Assembly (NCBI GenBank): GCA_907165065.1
Contig: OU015527.1
Location: 22,147,686 to 22,211,685 of the forward strand
DNA length: 64,000 bases
Reading direction: 5' to 3'
Source: Caprimulgus europaeus
Lineage: Eukaryota; Chordata; Aves; Caprimulgiformes; Caprimulgidae
Position 1 is the stretch's first letter; each line of letters begins with the position of its first letter. Positions 31,062 to 44,433 of this stretch are shown here, piece after piece. The notes under the pieces are model-generated. The model did no database searches, was not told the DNA's origin, and was given only the letters and a program-made list of their open reading frames with translations. A program made the translations under genes and the position numbers.

Positions 31062-31912
31062 TGTAATGCTCGCTGATAGCTCTGCATTATCGAACTGGTT
31101 ATGTTAACTCTTTCATTGGGGCAGCGCCAGAGCGGCAGCTTCAGTGGTTGAGGGTGATGGGGGCAGTAGGAGGGAGAAGTCTTTTGGGAGCAGCCATGTC
31201 TGAGGGTGATCACTTACTGGAGTAGAAAAAGGACTAGAGGCAAGTAAGGGGAGGAAGTTAAGACCCACAGGATGTACAGTTTGATTATTGTTTTATATGA
31301 CTGGTTATGCTGCAGACAGCAGAATCTTCTTCCCCTGATGCAGAGACACCTACACTAGCTGTTACCTCCTTCTCAAAAACTCACCAAGGGAAAAAGCCAA
31401 GAGTGCAAAGCAAAAGCCTCCTCCACTCCTAAACAAGACCTGTGACTTCGCGTTGGTTGGGCATTGATAGTGCCTGGATGTCTTTCTTCCAACCCTGAGA
31501 TGTGATCTCCCTCCCACACCTACCACATCCCCACTGCTTAGCCTCAGGAGTGCTGAGGCAGCAGGCCAGTGGATTCCAGAAATGGGTCCAAGACACTGTC
31601 CTCTACCATATTAGCTCTTGCTCAGGCTTTTGAAACCCATGTGCCGTTCCTCACCACAACCTGCTAAGAGCACAACACCCTCTTAGTCAGAGGCTGTGGT
31701 CATTTACTGTGAGAAGGACTTTATTTAAAATGCTTTGGACATATTTGGACAAGTGGATAGGGAGAGTTATCCTGCATGCAACTGTTCTCGAGTGAATAAT
31801 TTTAGCTGAAATTTTCCATGCCTGGGAGGAAGGGGGATAGACAGTGGAGGGGAGGCAAGGAGGGAGAGAGAGAGAGAGGAAGGAGGGAGAAGAAACCATT
31901 TCAACTCCAAGT
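31062..31912. other. Unique sequence between CR1 copies
   Basis: No gene is seen. A purine (GGGA/GA) simple repeat is at 31862-31880. Confidence 0.4.
31862..31880 (+). repeat. GA-type microsatellite
   Basis: This is a GAGAGAGA run flanked by GGAGGAAGG-type purine-rich sequence, possibly length-variable. Confidence 0.7.
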
Positions 31913-32265
31913 CACAGAATCACAGAATATTAGGGATTGGAAGGGACCTCGAAAGATCATCTAGTCCAATCCCCCTGCCGGAGCAGGAACACCTAGATGA
32001 GTTCACACAGGAAGGCGTCCAGGTGGGTCTTGAATGTCTCCAGAGAAGGAGACTCCACACCCTCCCTGGGCAGCCTGTCCCAGTGCTCTGTCTCCCTCAT
32101 TGTAAAGAAGTTTCTTCTCAAGCTTAAGTGAAACCTCCTGTGTTTCAAGTCAAGCCTGTTGTTGCAAGGTAGAGAGTGGTGTGTTTGTGCTAATGAGCAA
32201 GACATCTGCTCTGTGCCATGTCTTCTATGAACAGGGACACCACCTATTACTGCCAGCATACCAAA
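31913..32265 (-). mobile_element. CR1 LINE 3' end, 5'-truncated
   Basis: The inverted 3' terminus CACAGAATCACAGAATATTA is followed by GGGATTGGAAGGGACCTCG, AGATCATCTAGTCCAATCCC and CCTGGGCAGCCTGTCCCAGT. It is opposite in orientation to the neighbour at 30640 and diverged from it. Confidence 0.9.
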
Positions 32266-32599
32266 GACTGTTATAATTAGTGCTGAAGGAGAACAGCCCC
32301 ATCTGCCCTGCACCTCCTCATTCTTTCCTGATACTCCACTTCTGCCCCAGTCCCTTTCTCCCCAGTGTCACCTTCTCTCTCCCCCACACCCCAGCACATG
32401 CTATACCTTGTTTCATCTTGGCTTTTGTTTTCAGGAACTGGCAGCTAAAGCTATATGTCACAGGTGCTTTTCAGTTAAGCAGTTTTTTGTTTTGTAGGTA
32501 CTTCTACTGAGGTACCTGTGGTCTCTGATATGTGAGCATATGTGATATACGCTGAACAGACTCAGCTATACAACTTTTACACTGAAAAGTCCCTGCTAT

Positions 32600-32617
32600 A
32601 AAACAAACAAACAAACA
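32600..32617 (+). repeat. (AAAC)n microsatellite
   Basis: About four to five AAAC repeats are present. Confidence 0.75.
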
Positions 32618-32824
32618 GCAAATGAAATAAAACCACTCCCAAATGTTTGTTTTTTCTATTAGGGAGGGAAATGCTGAGACAGTAGATATGTGAAAGAAGG
32701 TTTTCAGCAATGTGCTAGTTGAAGTCTCTCTACCTTGGTTGTAAAGTGAGTGTGGAACAACTTAGTGTTAGAAGAGGAGTCTGCATCCAAAGCAACTTTC
32801 CAATATTGTGCACTCATGGTAGGA

Positions 32825-33600
32825 GTTATAGGATCATTCAGGTTGGAAGTGACCTCAGGAATTCTCTAGTCCAACCTCCTGTTCAAAGCAGGGTCAGCAA
32901 TAAAGTCAGACCAGTTTGCTTAGGGCTTAATCTGATCTTGAAAACTTCCAATGATAGAGACTGCACAATCTTTCTGGGCAACCCTTCTGCTGTTGAACCA
33001 GTGCAGATGCCACAGTGTAGCCTTCAGAGAGAGTATAACTCATTAACCACAAACCTCTGATCCAATCCAACCAGTACTTTACCCATCCTTGGCCTTGCTG
33101 TGGCATCAGCCAGATCTCAGCATCCCTGAACACAGCTCTTCTGGTTCCATGGACTTGTATGGGCCAAGTTTTCTCCAGCAATCCCTAATTCATCCACTAC
33201 TGGTCACCCTTCCCCTCCATGAATATCAGGCCTTTACCTTGCTGGTAAAGAAGACATTGAGTTCCTCAGGTTTGCCTGCGTCCACTCTCACTAAATCACC
33301 CAACCTATTCAGCAACCATCTATCATATTCATTGTTCAGCCTTTTACCACTTGTTTAGCAGTTGCAGCTCTTCTTGTTGCTGTTGAAATGCAGGTTGAAA
33401 CTCCAGCTGAGCTTTGGCTTTCCTGACACCATTCCTACATGCTTGGGTAATGTTTCTAAATTCCTCCTTTGTAGCCCATCCCTGCTTCCACCTCCTGTAT
33501 GCTCTTCTTTTGCACTGGATTTCTGCCATGATTTACTTTCCCAGGATGGTCTGCTGATATGTCTCCTTTCTTCCTGAGAAGGCCTGTTTTTCATCTTCTG
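32825..33600 (-). mobile_element. Old CR1 LINE, two pieces (3' end and ORF2 linker)
   Basis: 32825-33040 is the 3' terminus (AGGATCATTCAGGTTGGAAG, AGTCCAACCTCCTGTTCAAA). From about 33230 to 33600 the minus strand holds the ORF2 segment between endonuclease and RT (RRAYRRWKQGWATKEEFRNI, then GVRKAKAQLEF), matching the same segment of the better copy at 47.1-47.3 kb. The RT region between them is missing. Divergence marks it as one of the oldest copies here. Confidence 0.8.
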
Positions 33601-34517
33601 GCTGAAGCTCCGGGGACCTTGTCACTGCTGGAGGCAGCGATAGAGTGAAAGGCTGCTCCTTCCCCTGCTGTGCACTGAAAGAAGCAGGGAACAAGATGTG
33701 CTGAGCTGCAGAACTAAGAAGTCAGATGTCTTAGGCATGCACCTTTGGGTTGACTAGCATTGAATAAGTTGCAACCTTTCATCATGGTTGGGGCATTAAT
33801 AATATTCCCCTGCTGCATGGATTATCTGCTTGCTGCTGACAGTGCAGGTTTTCTATGCTGGGGTGCTCTTCAGCCACATATTTTCATGAAATTGTAGGAA
33901 TTTTGCTGGTTTTGAGAAGGCTGTCCCTCTGTCAAGTTCCATTAAAACTCATTAACATTAAAAAAAAAAGTGAAAGGAAATAGGCAGATGTACTAGTTTT
34001 GTGCATTCCTTACTATCTAAGGAGTCCAGGTGAAAATGCTACCTGCAAGTGTAATTAAAGACCATGCAGGCTCATTAGCTGCAGAGTGTGTGTATGGGGG
34101 TGGAGGTGGAATTAGGATTGCTCAAACAATGTTTGTTCTTGCATAATGTTTTAACATTTAAATTAGCAACCCTTGATTAATTTTAATTCCCCTTTCACAA
34201 AAATACAGTGAAAAGTGGTGGTGTTACATAAATGGATCCACCATCCACTGCTGTTCTGTCTCTTGGCCTAATATGGAAGCATGAGGAGTCTTCCCCAGGG
34301 AATCATGGATTTTGGCTAACCTGGACCTTTTAATGCTAATTCAAGTGTGGTTTGTGGCTCTGAAGATTCTTTCTGCATACCTGGAGGTCAGCATCCTGTT
34401 TGTTTCCACAGTGCACACTGGCAGGTGAATTGTAAGAAACCAGTAAAATCTTCCTTTCCAGGAGTGTCACAATGCAAGTCTAAGACCCTTCATGGAGCAG
34501 AAGATCGTATATTTTTT

Positions 34518-34565
34518 TAAAAAAACAAACAAACGAAAACCAACCAAACAAAAACAAACAAAAAG
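34518..34565 (+). repeat. (AAAC)n-like A-rich simple repeat
   Basis: Imperfect AAAC/AACC units follow a short A run. It could be the tail of an old retroposon, but no body was recognised. Confidence 0.7.
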
Positions 34566-36360
34566 GAGGGCAGTTGTTAAGTGTACAGAGCAAACCAGTG
34601 CAAAGGATTTCCAGACAGCAAGAGACTATTGCATATGCAAGTTCCGCATTACTGGCAGGTATGGAGAGGAAACAGGAATGCAGAAGTTACTGCACTGGCA
34701 TGTTTGCAGACTGCTGAACCAGCCACTTTCCTCCAGACACAAAGATTTGTTGCTTGCTTGGACAAATAGACCAGTCAAATTAGAAAAATATCTTAGGAGA
34801 CAAGAAAATGTATGTCCAACACTCTTGGTAGCAAAGCAGTTGTCCAGGAGCTGAATCTCTTCACAAGGAGGCAGGTCTTGGGAATGGTTCCTCTTGTTGC
34901 CATCTCTAGCAGTTTTGTGAGCCTAGAAAAACAACATGTCCTCTCAGAGAACTGCAAGCAGCTGACAGAAGTGCAGAGAGCTGAATCACCTCTGCCACTC
35001 TAAATACTTCTTTTCCATCACAAGTGTGGCTCACATGGTCAGCAGCATCACCCATGCATTGTGTGGCTAGTCCTTGTCACCCCGGAGTGCAGACCTGTCC
35101 CGAGGAACACCAGGTACCTCCCTGTGCTCTCTGTGCTCTGGCCCTTGTGGTGCCCAGCAGAGCCCCCCAGCCAGCACCCAGCAAAGCAAGCCGCTGGCAG
35201 CACCATGAGTTTTACTGCAGTTTTGTCACAGCACCAGTGTTGTGCTGCGTGCACCGTGTCCTTGCCCGTGCCCTGTACACTAGAGCCACGCCAGCCTACA
35301 GAGCAGTTGTAGCTAGCAAGAAGGCCTGAGGCTAGTATGACACAGACAGCAATAGGCACTGCTGCAGCATGCTTCTTCCCTGCTTTGCTGTATGCCATGG
35401 ATCTCTGTTGTTAGTTTCCTCCTTTCTGTTTATTTTTTTCTTTTCCTTTTTTTCTATTGTAAACATTTTAAAACATGTTCCTCCTAAACCTTAGCAATCA
35501 GGACTTAAGTGTTACCATACTTTCACAGTTCTTGCTCATTCTCACTTGCTATGCTGGTGCACAACCACATCTAACTAGTACAACATTGAGTCAGCTTTGC
35601 CTGATCCCCAGTACAATGGTGGTGTGCCATCACAAAGTCATCAGAGATGTCCTCAACACAGAAGCAGATGCTGCTATACTGCAGGCATAGTGCTAATGAA
35701 ACAAGTAAAGACAGTCTTTTTCTCAAAAACATTCCCAAATTTATCATTTGTTGTCTGCACAAAGAACTGTGTTACATGGGCACTAAGGAATGGAGTAAGG
35801 ATCCACATGTTTTACACAAGATTAGATGCCTGATGGTCCCAGAAAGCAACTGGGTACACTGCTGCAAAGATGGAGATAAGAAGAAATAAATGCTCAGAGG
35901 TGGAAGTGAACTATCCAGGTAGAGTACACAAGGGACTTCATTAAATCTGCTTTGCAGGGATGCTGTACAAGGACCATATGATTATAATTATTATATATCA
36001 CAACACATCATTATTCCTATTCCCAGAAAGCAGGGGATGCCTGTGGACAATGCTCCTGTTCTGGATTTCTTTTTCCTCTTTGCTTTTTCTTCTTTCTGTG
36101 AGAAAAAATAAGGTTGGATGATTTATTTTTCCTGCATGTTTGGTCATCTTAGTTCATTTTCCACTTTTTGGAAGACTTGTTTTGTGGTAATGGCAATTTC
36201 TCTTCAGTGCAATTTAACATGTAATTGGATGCATGCTCTGCTTCATACTCTTTCAGCTGGATATTTACTTGGAATGGAATTCCTTTCCCAAACATTATTT
36301 AAAACACCAAAGAGAATATGACAATTTGTGATTGCTAATAACTACAGAGAAGTTATAATT

Positions 36361-36381
36361 TTTATTTATTTATTTATTTTT
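36361..36381 (+). repeat. (TTTA)n microsatellite
   Basis: Four to five exact TTTA units end in a T run. Confidence 0.85.
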
Positions 36382-37728
36382 GCCTTTCAGTAGTCAGATT
36401 CATGAAAATAGTCCTTCTGCTCTATACCACTTTGCAGTTGTAGACAAGAGCTGCAATACACAGGCTGGGTGAGGAGTACATAGGCTGACAGAGGTTTTTA
36501 GGCAAGCCCATGCAAAGGACTATAAGCACCTTTTGCTCCCTCTTCTGTTTTCCCTCCACCTCTGCACGCCAGAAATCCCCAGCATGGGACTTCTTAATCC
36601 CTCTGCAGGAGAACACAGAGGACATACAGTATGTTCATACACCCACACCTGGAGGCATGAATGTTTATTCCTGGCCTTCTACTGTCAGTTTGTGAAATTG
36701 CAAAAGAGCAGTTCAGTGTTTTTATCAAGTAGTGGCTGCAGGAAGTGGCATGTGAAAAGTAATTATCCTGTTCAAGTATAGTCTCAGTCCTTCTTTTGTT
36801 TCTGAAATAGCTGTTGACCAGAAATTAAGAGGAAATATAAAAAGAATCAACTGGTCCCTAAACCAGCTCACAGTGACTATATTTGTTATACATATATTCA
36901 ATACTACTGAAAATGAAAGCTAGTACAAAGGACAGTTTCCCTAGTGCTGCACTAGAAGACCCTACCCTTTTCCACGTGAAAACTCTGCGATCCCTATGAG
37001 TAACTGTTGAGTGGCCATTTACTGATACTCTACCAGAGTGCACCACTGGGACCAGTGTTGTGCAGAGAAGTGGCCAAAAGGACACCTGGGACACAAATCT
37101 GCTACTTAAGGCACTACATTTCAGAATGAAATTGAACTTAGTTTAAATTATTTCCCTACAGAATTATAAAAAATTCTTTACAGAGGAAAGATAGCAAAGT
37201 TTTGGAGAAGCTGCTCTTCATTTTGCAAACTTTGCACACTCTTGTATTAAAATTTCCTATTCTGGATTTAGTATTTCCTTAATATGAGATTATTCAGAGG
37301 AAAAAAACCATTCCTCCTCTTGTTGTTCCCTGTCCCTCCCCATCTTACTTCCTAGAGGGTTTTTTATACTTCAACAACTTCCTCCTTCTCCCCTCCCACC
37401 CTGATTTTTTTTCCCCATCAGGCACATATATTTTTCAGTGCTTACTGTAAGGCAGAAGGAGCTACAGTTCTGTTTAGCTGGAAATTGCATGTCTTTCCAA
37501 GTATGGGCTGTCCCTTTGTAATGTGTTTTGGTTTGTTTGGGTTTTATTTAATCGTGAGGTTTTACTGCAGATTACACTCTGCTTATTTTTTTCTTTTCCT
37601 TAATAAAGGAGTGGTTTCTTCAGCATTTTAGTATTCTTGCATGAGAGGCTGTCCTGAGCCTTTTTACAAGAGGTTGCTTTGGGAAAGGGAGCTAGGCAGT
37701 CATGCTATCTGCATGTATCCATTTACTC

Positions 37729-38765
37729 CACAACCTCCCTGGGCAGCCTGTTCCAGTGCTCTGTCACCCTCACAGTAAAGAAGTTTCTTCTCAAGTTCAA
37801 GTGGAACCTCCTTGTGCTCCATTTTACACCCGTTGCCCCTTGTCCTATCATTGGCTGTCACTGAGAAGAGTCTGGCTCCATCCTCGTAACAATCAGCTTT
37901 TATATATTTATAAATATTAATGAGGTCACCCCTCAGTCTCCTCCAAGCTAAAGAGGCCCAGCTCCCTCAGCCTTTCCTCATAAGGGAGATGCTCCACTCC
38001 ATCATCTTGGTGGCTCTGCACTGGACTCTCTCAAGCAGCTCCCTGTCCTTCTTGAACTGTGGGGCCCAGAACTGGACACACTATTCCAGATGTGGCCTCA
38101 CCAGGGCAGAGTAGAGGGGAAGGAGAATCTCTCTTGACCTACTAACCACAGCCCTTCTAGTGCACCCCAGGATGCCATTGGCCTTCCTGGCCACAAGGGC
38201 ACAGTGCTGGCTCATGGTCATCCTGCTGGCCACCAGGACTCCCAGATCCCTTTCCCCTTCACTGCTCTCTAGGAGATCATTTCCTAACCTATACTGGAAC
38301 CTGGGGTTGTTCCTGCCCAGGTGCAACACCCTACACTTGCCCTTATTATATTTCATTAAGTTTTTCCCTGCCCAGCTCTCCAGCCTGTCCAGGTCTCTCT
38401 GGATGGCAGCACAGCCCTCTGCTGTGTCAGCCACTCCTCCCAGCTTTGTGTCATCAGCAAACTTGCTGACAGTGCACTCTGTGCCCTCATCCAGGTCATT
38501 GATGAATATATTGAATAATACTGGTCCTAGTACCGACCCCTGAGGGACTCCACTAGACACGGGTCTCCAACTAGACTCTGCCCCACTGACCACCACTCTC
38601 TGGCTTCTTCCCACCAGCCAGTTCACAGTCCATCTCACTACCTGATCATCTAATCCACACTTCCTCAATTTATCATTGAGGATGCTGTGGGAGACCATGT
38701 CAAATGCTTTACTGAAATCAAGATAGACCACATCCACTGCTCTACCATCATCAAGCCACCTGGTT
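37729..38765 (-). mobile_element. CR1 LINE, 5'-truncated and lacking its 3' tail; open RT segment
   Basis: On the minus strand 38737-38081 is one uninterrupted 218-codon frame: [20 protein letters not shown], the [19 protein letters not shown] block, the catalytic [14 protein letters not shown], and [19 protein letters not shown]. It then continues into the 3' UTR pattern down to CTCCCTGGGCAGCCTG at 37739. The peptide differs from the 45-kb copy ([13 protein letters not shown] against [14 protein letters not shown]), so it is another subfamily. The last hundred or so bases and the octamer tail are absent. Confidence 0.92.
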
Positions 38766-40559
38766 GTGTATTCATAAAAGTCTAAAACAGTTTTAGAAAA
38801 ATTCTTCAGTTCTGAAAATTTTTTTTTAATGGAAATGGTAAGCTTTTAGATCACTTTACAGAGACAAGTCTCTGTGTAGCTTCTGAAAGGTACTTATAAA
38901 AAATTGAGCTAAAGGACTTTTAGTAACATATAAGACTTAGTGGAGATGTCCAAAAGTGACAGTGTTAAGCTGCCTAGTTGTTTTCTGTTGGACAGGTAAA
39001 CCCTCTGTCCTGGGCAGACAGGAAGTGGAATAGCATTCATTTTATTATACAAGACTCTGGATCAGTGTCTCACACAACAGTATCTGCAGTCCAATTATTT
39101 AGGGAGTCTGATAGCACAAAATACATGACAAGCTTAAACCTGTCACTTTTTTTTTCCTCTTACGAAACCAAAGAAAATTAAACTGAACTTTAGGTATGAG
39201 ACAGTAGAAAGGAACACTGCTCCAGCATCCCTTGCAGACAGCTTTAAAGTGTTCCCCCACAGGTCTGGCACAGTGTTAAGGGATTATTCTACACACCTTA
39301 TTCTGTGTCATTCACACTTTGCTGTCTCCTCCTGGAAAAATCAGTTCTTGTGCACACCAACTTCTGACTCAAGAATTCCCCTCTCAAACCCAAGGGACAA
39401 CCAAAGCCACTGCTTTGGATAGTCTAAACAGACTCAGCTGCCTAAACTTGCTTCTGTGCCACCTCATCCTGATCTTAGGGATCTTTCCCCTTGCATCAGT
39501 ACCACTGAACCTGACTGTGTCTGGGGACCTGTATCCACTTTAGGATCCTCCGAGCTGAGCAGCCATTGACTCCATGGAGAAAGTTCAGCAGGTACCGTAG
39601 GGATGAGGATGGTGCTGGAGCACAGCATATCTGGAAAGAGGTGGGGTGAAAGGCCTTTGTTCAGCCTGGAGACAAGAAGGGAAAAAAGCACTCTTTTGCA
39701 TGTCTTCAACTTCCTTGCAGTGGGGGAACAGAAAGACCCAGACTCTACTCAGAGGTGCAGAGGGACTGCACCAAAGACACTTGACAGAGTCCAAAGGAGG
39801 ATGCTGGACCCAGGAATGAAGACCCAGAGAAGCCATAGGATCTCCACTCCTGTGGATCTTCCCAGTTCTACTGGGCAAGGCCTGGAGCAGCCTGATTCGG
39901 CTGGAACTCCTTTAAGCTCCATGGGCAAGTGGTGGATCACAGACTTCCATAAGTCCCTTGTGAATGAAATTCCTCTACAATATTATCTCACAGCTTTCTG
40001 AAAATTGCTTCAGCTCTGCTTATTTACCTGAAATATTCTCTGCAACATGTTAGCATTCCAGAGCTAATAGGGGTCGTACTTGGTCTGCTGGATGAATCCT
40101 CACCTTGGAGGCCAAGTATACGCAAGAGGACATAATTTGTTGTGAGGCTTCTTTGCCCTAAAGCTGTAGGTGATGACAACTGCCCTGTCCTCAGGTCACC
40201 AAATATATTTCTACTGCCTGTCCTTCATCAAACTATAATCCTTGAATTTATCCTCATTTCAGAAGTTGTGTTTTTAAAAAGAGATTTTTAATGTGTCATG
40301 TTACTGTTGCGTTAAAAGGCAGAGAGATTTGGCAGAAAATATACCCCTTTGCATTCCAATTTACCCTAAGATATCAGAGGGGCTGGGGGCAGATGGGCTT
40401 AGATTCTGAGTGATTCAGCACTGTCAGTCCAGTTGCATTCAATACATTGAACTACCACAGCCCCAGATTCACTAATTGTGTGGCATTACAGTCCAGTCAC
40501 ATTTGAATGAATTTACACAGCCACACTTGGTAGTGTTCAATGAGGATTAAACTATCCTA
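38766..40559. other. Unassigned stretch with one faint CR1 scrap
   Basis: No exon was recognised. Around 39655-39790 faint plus-strand CR1 matches occur (TTCAGCCTGGAGACAAGAAG, AGACTCTACTCAGAGGTGC). Confidence 0.4.
39655..39790 (+). mobile_element. Possible very old CR1 3' fragment
   Basis: The order of TTCAGCCTGGAGACAAGAAG and CCAGACTCTACTCAGAGGTG resembles the CR1 segment between ORF2 end and 3' UTR. It is highly diverged, so this is tentative. Confidence 0.35.
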
Positions 40560-41120
40560 TCACAACTGGATTAATGAACGGTGCAGTTTATTTAAGCAAC
40601 ACAGTACAGGTTCTTTTGAGTTGTTGGTGGTAAATATAATGTTTGCAAAAATTAGTATAGGTACTTAAGAATGTAAATCTACAAACATGTTAAGGGAAAG
40701 AAAAACAACTCTATAGAGATATTCTTAGTTTCCCAGAGAAGGTTATAATCTCACTCAATAGGTGTCCCTATGGTGGGAAAGAGCCCATCGGCTGGTCCCA
40801 GAAGTCAGTGATGGTTCATGATGGCATCCTCCCAGCTTGTCTGTGATGGTATCTTTCCTAACAACCCCCCTCTCTTAGCCTATTTTATACTACTCTCTTA
40901 CTTTCAGGTGGAGATTGAGTGACTCTAGTCATACACACCTTTATTATAATTGGTGTAAAACTTCCCCTCTTTGCTTTTAAAGGTATAGACAAGAGGAAAT
41001 TCAGAGCACATGCGCAGTGAGGGGTGATTGCACCTTGGAGGAGGATAGCTTTTGGGCTGGAGGTGTAGTTTACCATTATAATGACATTATAATGAGCAAA
41101 GTTGCACCGAGGACACGGTT
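40560..41120 (-). mobile_element. Candidate solo LTR, endogenous retrovirus fossil
   Basis: On the minus strand a TATA-like AGTATAAAATAGGC (about 40882-40895) is followed some 300 bp later by AATAAACTGCACCGTTC, a promoter then poly(A) order typical of LTRs. No second copy lies in this window and the ends are uncertain, so the family is not named. Confidence 0.35.
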
Positions 41121-44100
41121 TTGGCAAAATGATGAGAAACTGCTGGCTCAGGGTAGCAACTGTGCAGTTTATCAGTTCCACGGTGCCATCCAGTTCCCCT
41201 CTGCTATGCACAGCGCCTGGCCATGGCACCTCCACTCCACCCTCCATGCTGTTTCTCTTTGAGTCAGTGACTCTAAGGTTGCAGGCTGTACCTAGGGAAC
41301 TACCATGGAATAGATTTCTTGCCTACCAACTGCACTCTGCCCTGAAAGTTTCCTTCATGCTGTACCTTCTCTTGAGATATAGGTATAAAGAGATTTCTAA
41401 GTCAACTCCAGTAATAAGTCTACAATTAGAGTCAGGCAAAATAAGGCAGGATTCATTCAGGTATAAAGCTTTAAGAAAGCCTTACAGGAGGAAAGAGAGT
41501 CTGGGGCCCCTAGACATAAACCTAGAGGATGCCTTGGCTACTGGAGAGGGGTAAGAAAAGTTGATGGCAGAAACTAGCAGGAGCACAGTACAAGCAGGTA
41601 GAAAGGGCTAATGGTCTACTCCAGGGAGAAAAGTAACACAAGATGTTTATGAAGGTGTTACTTGAGAAAAAAAAAAAAAGGTTATCAAGGTAAAAGGCAG
41701 AGTTTGTCAAAAATAGGGAATACTAACAGCTTGGCTTGCTCAGAACATGAAGGTTCTCCAGAGGAAGTCAGTGCAGAGCTAAGGGATAACATGTTTCCCT
41801 TTAGAGATAGCTCTTCTAAGAAATAGTGTGGTTTATATGTAGATATGGACTTTGGAATTATTTTCTGCTTCCTGGGTCTGAGCCTTGTGTTCCATGATTT
41901 GCCCTGGCTTCCTTAGTAACAAAAACTCAGTGTACATGCTGCAAAAGATGAGCTGTGAAGTTTTCCTAATGAGAAGTTGAAAATAACAGCCTTTGTATTC
42001 CTCTAGTATCTAGCTTCACAAATGTGATCGTTGCTTCTGCTTGTTTTCTGCCTGAAAAAAAGAGTATTGTGGTTGCAGAGCTGTACTTGGGAATCCAAGG
42101 ACCCTCATACCTCAGTTCCAAATTTCTACTGGCTAGGACAGTCTTTCTCTATATATTTTTGTTTTGTTATCCATTTGAAACATCTTTTTGCTCCTTTTAA
42201 AGTGTATTCAGCTTCCCTAAAGATCTGGCTGCTTCAGGAGACAGGAATCTGCCATTAGCATCTCTCATCACTATAGTCTAAATATGATGCTGCACTGGTC
42301 ACCATAGAAATACCCTGCCACTGTGAGTCTCAGGCATTTCTCACCATGCAAAAATCTCAGTTTTCTTTTTAAAATCTGAACTGCAATTAAGTAACCCCCA
42401 AATGTCTTGGCATGATCACACTACTAATCATTGTCATTGCTTTGTAGGAGCCTGGCCTACTGTTTTATCCTATGTTTGTAGTTTGCTCCTTGATGTTGAG
42501 GCTAACCTGGGAGGAGGGAAGATGGAAAGTGAGACAGCACCTTCCCTGCCCTCAACCTATTACCCACTCAGGGCTGCAAAGTCTGTGAAAGTCTTATGCC
42601 ACTGAAATAATTCTGCAGCCTGCAGATCCTCCCCCATGTGCTTGTAATGGAGCTGTGCTGTCAATAGGGATTACGTACTAGGGGAGAGTGGCTACATGGA
42701 AGAACCCTGCTGGTGTTTAAATGCACTTGCTGAAGGCTCATAGGGTGAGTGGGAGGAAGAGAACATGGGGGAGAGCTGTGACATGTTATCTCTGGGCTGG
42801 GTCCTGTCCCAGACAGGGAACAGCTTGAGAGGCTGTCTTCTGACCAAGGACAGAGGAGCACCTCTGGAAAATCACAATGGAAATGGATTTCTTAACATCT
42901 CTAGTAAGGCTGTAAGTGGGGTTGAAAAGTAGATATGTAATCAGGGAAAGATAGGAAAAAAAGTCAAACCATGTATATTTTCTGCCTGCACAGAGCGTGA
43001 GTTACAGCCCAGGGACTCAAAAGGATCAGTTCAGGTCAAATGGAAGTAACTTCTGTCTTTCCCTACTGTTCCCTGCATGTCTGTTTCTTGACAGCTCCTA
43101 TTTTCAGGTCACAGTAACTCCTGCATGTTGCATTACTTTAAGGCTACACATGCTACCAAATCAGGATGTACCGAAAATCTTAGTGAGAGAATTTCACCTC
43201 CTCAAAGGAGAATCATGCACTGTTTTATATTCAGGAGAGTTTCAGGGTTTTCAGTGTATGTCTGGTGTTAGATATGTGGCTGATGAGGAGGAATTACTTT
43301 TGAGGCCACTTACTCAAGTGTAGGTCTCTTAGCTCTTGCAGAATGTTTTCACTGCTATGCTTTTGTAATTGTAGTTGAGCATTATATGTATTTCAGATAG
43401 TAGAGTAATTGAGCTGGTATTATTGACCAAACAGGCTATTCTAACAAAGTGCTGTTAAATATGGATGGCTGTTCAGTATGCAAATGCTATAATGACACTG
43501 AACTCTGGAAAGAGAAAATCACCCATACGGGAACTGTATATTGTAGCATGCAACAAATCTTTGAATTACCAAGTGTTATATGAGAATTAACCATGAGTTA
43601 TATGAGTTATATGAGTCTGAACTGAATCTTTAAATTAATGGGTATAGATTAACCATTAGAGATTTACCTTCAGTAATCAATTCAATTCTAACCTGCAGCA
43701 CTCAAAAGAATTCTCTTTGCCAGACTTGGGCTCCACAGTGGCACCTGTTCGCACCCTCACCCACAGCCCATGAAAGTGAAGGGTCCTTCTATAGGAATCT
43801 GCTGGGCGTCCCATCTCTAAATAAGGAGTCTAGAACAGCTGTAGTCCTGTGCTTGGGTGGGAAATTTCCCTTCCTCAGTCCATGCAACAGCCCATTGAGC
43901 AGACTGCCCACTTCTGTAGACTGGAGGTAAATGTGAAGATTTTACTTTCTATTTACATATAATGGAAATTTCATTTAAATTTCTTAAGCATAGATTTAAG
44001 TACCAAACTTTGTATTCACAAACCTGTTTAGCTTGACATTGGTGGCTGAACCTGATTTCACAGGGTGCTGGATGAAGGAGCCGTATAATTGGTGCTAGCC

Positions 44101-44433
44101 CTGTTAACTGCTCACCTACTTCAAAGTCCTTTACTGTCAGCATGTTTTTCTCCCAGGTTAACAGTGGGGACTAACTCTCCAAAAAGATCAAAACAGTGCT
44201 AATAAGCTACCATTTGTTGCACAAAGGAGACAGAAAAATGTTAGGCAAAACTCCAGGGTTTCAAAGCATGCTAGTACAACAGTTGGTACTTCAGAACTGC
44301 TTGCATTTTTATTCAAGTGGCCTAAGCAATCTTCTTTCTTCTCAGAGAAACATGGCACTCTTGCATTCAAGCCAAAATGTTTAGGGAACCTAAAATAAGG
44401 TTTAAGAATGGAAGCAAGTGGCTGTGATGATTA
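41121..44433. other. Unassigned intergenic stretch
   Basis: I see no gene or element. The 108-codon open frame at 42997-43323 and shorter frames look random. A 13-A run is near 41668. Confidence 0.45.

Larger units (their letters stand above)
33601..37728. other. Unassigned intergenic sequence with simple repeats
   Basis: I recognise no exon, RNA gene or mobile element. AAAC- and TTTA-type simple repeats occur. Open frames at 34492-34854 (plus) and 35048-35398 (minus) lack any conserved character. Confidence 0.45.

Noticed and set aside
34492-34854. 120-codon frame rich in Lys
   Set aside because: It begins in an AAAC simple repeat and shows no conserved motif.
35048-35398. Minus-strand 116-codon frame with Cys and a hydrophobic N-terminal segment
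   Set aside because: It looks like a secreted small protein at first sight, but the spacing of Cys fits no family and no promoter or splice site supports it.
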